A program made the position numbers and the translations under genes. The notes beneath the pieces were generated by a model. That model was not told the DNA's origin. It made no database searches and was given only the letters and a program-made list of their open reading frames with translations. Positions 5,099 through 6,318 of a stretch of DNA of 6,318 nucleotides are shown here, piece after piece; positions within the stretch are counted from its first letter, which is position 1; each line of letters opens with the position of its first letter. This stretch comes from Methylovulum sp. (GTDB lineage Bacteria > Pseudomonadota > Gammaproteobacteria > Methylococcales > Methylomonadaceae): assembly GCA_004299465.1 (NCBI GenBank), contig SCST01000461.1:1-6318 (forward strand). The letters are read 5' to 3'.

Positions 5099-5128
5099 TT
5101 GGTCGAAGTAAAAACAATTTCCTTACAA
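5099..5128 (-). promoter_or_regulatory. Leftward copy of a bipartite promoter-like motif
   Basis: On the minus strand this reads TTGTAAGGAA, then 11 unrelated bases, then TTCGACCAA. The two blocks and the 11-base gap are identical in layout to the copy at 5181-5210, whereas the gap sequences differ. That is how two promoters for one sigma factor look. TGTAAG and CGACC are 16 bp apart, which suits an ECF sigma factor. It points toward the palindromic element and merR. The alternative is the left half of an inverted-repeat operator. Confidence 0.5.
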
Positions 5129-5180
5129 GCAGGCCCAATAAATTAACAGGACGATGCGCCCGGTGACAAACACAAAAAAA

Positions 5181-5210
5181 TTGTAAGGAATGTAAACCGG
5201 ATTCGACCAA
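5181..5210 (+). promoter_or_regulatory. Rightward bipartite promoter-like motif upstream of the hvf operon, ECF-type candidate
   Basis: TTGTAAGGAA (5181-5190), an 11-base gap and TTCGACCAA (5202-5210) repeat exactly the block structure of the inverted copy at 5099-5128. TGTAAG-N16-CGACC resembles ECF sigma promoters; metallophore operons of this MNIO type in Caulobacter are controlled by the ECF factor SigF, with a GTAACC/CGA-type promoter. Start of transcription would be near 5215, about 70 bases before the precursor gene. The two copies are separated by a 52-bp centre. Confidence 0.55.
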
Positions 5211-5213
5211 TGG

Positions 5214-5256
5214 GGCAGGAAGGCTTGGCAACACGCATCGTTATCGCCTTCCTGTC
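5214..5256 (+). promoter_or_regulatory. Hairpin in the presumed 5' leader of the metallophore operon
   Basis: CAGGAAGGC (5216-5224) pairs perfectly with GCCTTCCTG (5246-5254), and the stem can extend outward by a G-U and a G-C pair; the loop is 21 nt. It lies between the candidate promoter and the ribosome site at 5274-5277. No U-run follows, so it is not a simple terminator. A 5' stabilising stem or a regulator site are the main options. Confidence 0.4.
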
Positions 5257-5284
5257 ACCTATCAATCACTTTCGGAGTATTTAA

Positions 5285-5611
5285 ATGAACAAAAAAACTT
5301 TAGCTTTGACTTTAGGCAGTGCAATCGCTTCCACTTTATTGGGCGCCGTACCATCCGTCCAGGCAAACGAAAACCCGTTTGCAATGTCCAGCATCAACAC
5401 GGCGCAACAATTGGCGGCAGCCGATGAAAAAATGAACGAAGGCGGTTGCAGCGGCAAGATGAAGGAAGGCAAATGCGGCGAAGGTAAATGCGGCGCCAAC
5501 AAAATGAAGGACATGAAAGGCAAGGAAGGTGGTTGCAGCGCAAAAATGCCCGAAGGCGGCTGTAGCGGCAAAATGCCGGAAGGTGGTTGCAGCGGTAAAG
5601 TAAAAGAATAA
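5285..5611 (+). CDS. hvfA: HvfA-like secreted RiPP metallophore precursor with EGKCG and EGGC motifs
   Basis: This 108-residue precursor has a clear signal peptide: KK at 3-4, hydrophobic core about 6-21, likely cleavage after VQA at 25-27. The spacer NENPFAMSSINTAQQLA is typical of this family. The C-terminal half carries six cysteines, each in a Glu-Gly context: EGKCG at 61-65 and 66-70, and EGGC at 52-55, 81-84, 90-93 and 99-102. In the HvfA family the Cys of EGKCG is converted by HvfB/HvfC to an oxazolone with thioamide that binds copper. The EGGCSGK units are a variant, and their modification is inferred. GGAG seven bases before the ATG supports the start. The modifying enzyme follows 16 bp downstream. 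The product probably acts in the periplasm or outside the cell as a copper-binding, protective peptide. Confidence 0.88.
   Translation: MNKKTLALTLGSAIASTLLGAVPSVQANENPFAMSSINTAQQLAAADEKMNEGGCSGKMKEGKCGEGKCGANKMKDMKGKEGGCSAKMPEGGCSGKMPEGGCSGKVKE
5525..5605 (+). repeat. Three 27-bp coding repeats in the metallophore precursor
   Basis: Three successive units at 5525-5551, 5552-5578 and 5579-5605 encode EGGCSAKMP, EGGCSGKMP and EGGCSGKVK. Synonymous changes between units (GGT/GGC, TGC/TGT) show that they are not brand-new copies and that the peptide is being conserved. The number of metal-binding units may vary between strains by slippage. Confidence 0.8.
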
Positions 5612-5627
5612 CACGGAGTATCCCGCC

Positions 5628-6318
5628 ATGACTATGCCGAACGCTTTTGGCATTACCGGTGCGGGTCTTGGTTTGCGCCGGGCGCTGTTGCCCGCGCTGC
5701 AAGCCGGGGTACCGGACTGCATTGATTTTTTTGAAGTATCGCCGGAAAACTGGATAAACGTCGGTGGTCACCTGGGCCGGATTTTTCGCAGCCTGACCGA
5801 GCGTCACTGTTTTGTCGCGCACGGCCTGGCCTTGTCATTGGGCGGGCCGGCGCCTTTGGATACGACGTTTTTGTATCAGCTAAAGCGCTTTCTGGACAAA
5901 CACGATTTTGCCTTGTATACCGAGCATCTCAGCTTTTGCAGCGACGAAGGCCATTTTTATGATTTATACCCGATCCCGTTTACCCATGAGGCGGTTCGTC
6001 ATGTCGCCGGACGTATCCGGCAGTCTCAGGATATTCTGGAGCGGCCCATTGCATTGGAAAACGCATCCTATTATGTTCAGCCGCCGCAGGCGGAAATGGA
6101 TGAACTGAGCTTTATCAATGCGGTGCTGACGGAAGCTGACTGTCTTCTACATCTTGATGTTAATAATATCTACGTGAACAGCGTTAACCACGGTTACGAC
6201 GCGCTGGCGTTTTTACACGGCTTGCCGGGCGAGCGCATCGTCTATGGCCATGTCGCCGGGCATGATTTGGAGCCTTCCGGCTTGATTATCGACACACACG
6301 GACAGAATACGATAGATC
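5628..6318 (+). CDS. hvfB: HvfB-like MNIO (DUF692) RiPP-modifying enzyme, 3' end outside window
   Basis: The first 230 residues of a multinuclear non-heme iron-dependent oxidative enzyme of the DUF692 family are visible; full members have about 280-300. Family blocks in order: GAGLGLR (11-17), FFEVSPENW (34-42), HGLALSLG (65-72), YTEHLSFC (97-104), GHFYDLYPIPFT (108-119), LENASYY (143-149), LDVNNIYVNSVNHGYD (176-191), GHVAGHD (207-213) and IDTHG (221-225). The conserved His, Glu, Asp and Asn of these blocks (for example H65, E99, H100, E144, D177, N180, H208, H212, D222 and H224) are those expected to hold the iron ions. The start at 5628 follows GGAG by nine bases. It should convert cysteines of the preceding precursor into metal-binding heterocycles. 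A partner protein (HvfC, DUF2063) is expected just beyond the window. No disabling change is seen. Confidence 0.93.
   Translation, partial: MTMPNAFGITGAGLGLRRALLPALQAGVPDCIDFFEVSPENWINVGGHLGRIFRSLTERHCFVAHGLALSLGGPAPLDTTFLYQLKRFLDKHDFALYTEHLSFCSDEGHFYDLYPIPFTHEAVRHVAGRIRQSQDILERPIALENASYYVQPPQAEMDELSFINAVLTEADCLLHLDVNNIYVNSVNHGYDALAFLHGLPGERIVYGHVAGHDLEPSGLIIDTHGQNTID

Noticed and set aside
5099..5210. Simple hairpin or terminator interpretation of the inverted repeat
   Set aside because: The middle 11 bases of the two arms do not pair, the loop is 52 nt and there is no T-run; two outward-facing bipartite sites explain the pattern better.
5281..5838. Minus-strand ORFs opposite the metallophore genes
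   Set aside because: Their Pro/Ser- or Ala/Phe-rich repeats are the reverse complement of the Cys/Gly/Lys repeats of the precursor gene.

Overview
This looks like chromosomal DNA of a proteobacterium, most likely a gammaproteobacterium of moderate G+C. The organism is inferred from family style: an Aer-like PAS protein paired with a polar chemoreceptor, a proteobacterial MerR/MerT/MerP set and an HvfA/HvfB-type metallophore operon. An aquatic methanotroph (Methylococcales) would fit, but no marker gene in the window proves it.

Layout from left to right. Positions 1-132 hold the last 43 codons of an unrecognised plus-strand gene, followed by a 12-bp inverted repeat. Positions 309-2499 hold two minus-strand genes that overlap by 20 bp: an Aer/CetB-like PAS protein, then a chemoreceptor without its own sensor domain (CetA-like). 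Together they look like a split energy-taxis receptor. Positions 2500-3021 hold no convincing gene. They contain an AT-rich stretch with dyads, a possible 46-codon ORF or gene remnant, and a GC-rich segment with at least five consecutive potential stem-loops. Positions 3022-4910 hold a minus-strand mer-type cluster in the order merR, mer operator/promoter, merT, merP, and a CopZ-like iron-sulfur metallochaperone. No mercuric reductase gene lies next to it. The 3' end of merR carries two copies of a 30-bp repeat that extend the protein in frame. Positions 4911-5284 are a densely structured intergenic region: the merR -10 box, a ~100-bp palindromic element, a pair of identical bipartite promoter-like motifs pointing outward, and a hairpin in the presumed 5' leader of the next operon. 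Positions 5285-6318 hold a plus-strand operon with a small secreted Cys-rich RiPP metallophore precursor (HvfA-like) and its MNIO/DUF692 modifying enzyme (HvfB-like), cut by the window end.

How the genes may work together. The right two thirds appear to be a soft-metal handling locus. MerR senses Hg(II) through a conserved three-Cys site and should activate merT, merP and the Fe-S chaperone through a typical long-spacer operator. MerP and MerT would bind and import the metal, and the CopZ-like protein would accept it in the cytoplasm. The divergent Hvf-type operon would make a heterocycle-containing, thiol-derived copper-binding peptide for the periplasm or exterior. The most striking uncatalogued signals are the two outward-facing motifs at 5099-5128 and 5181-5210, the structured segment at 2781-3015, the repeat-built MerR tail, and the mixed EGKCG/EGGC motifs of the precursor peptide.
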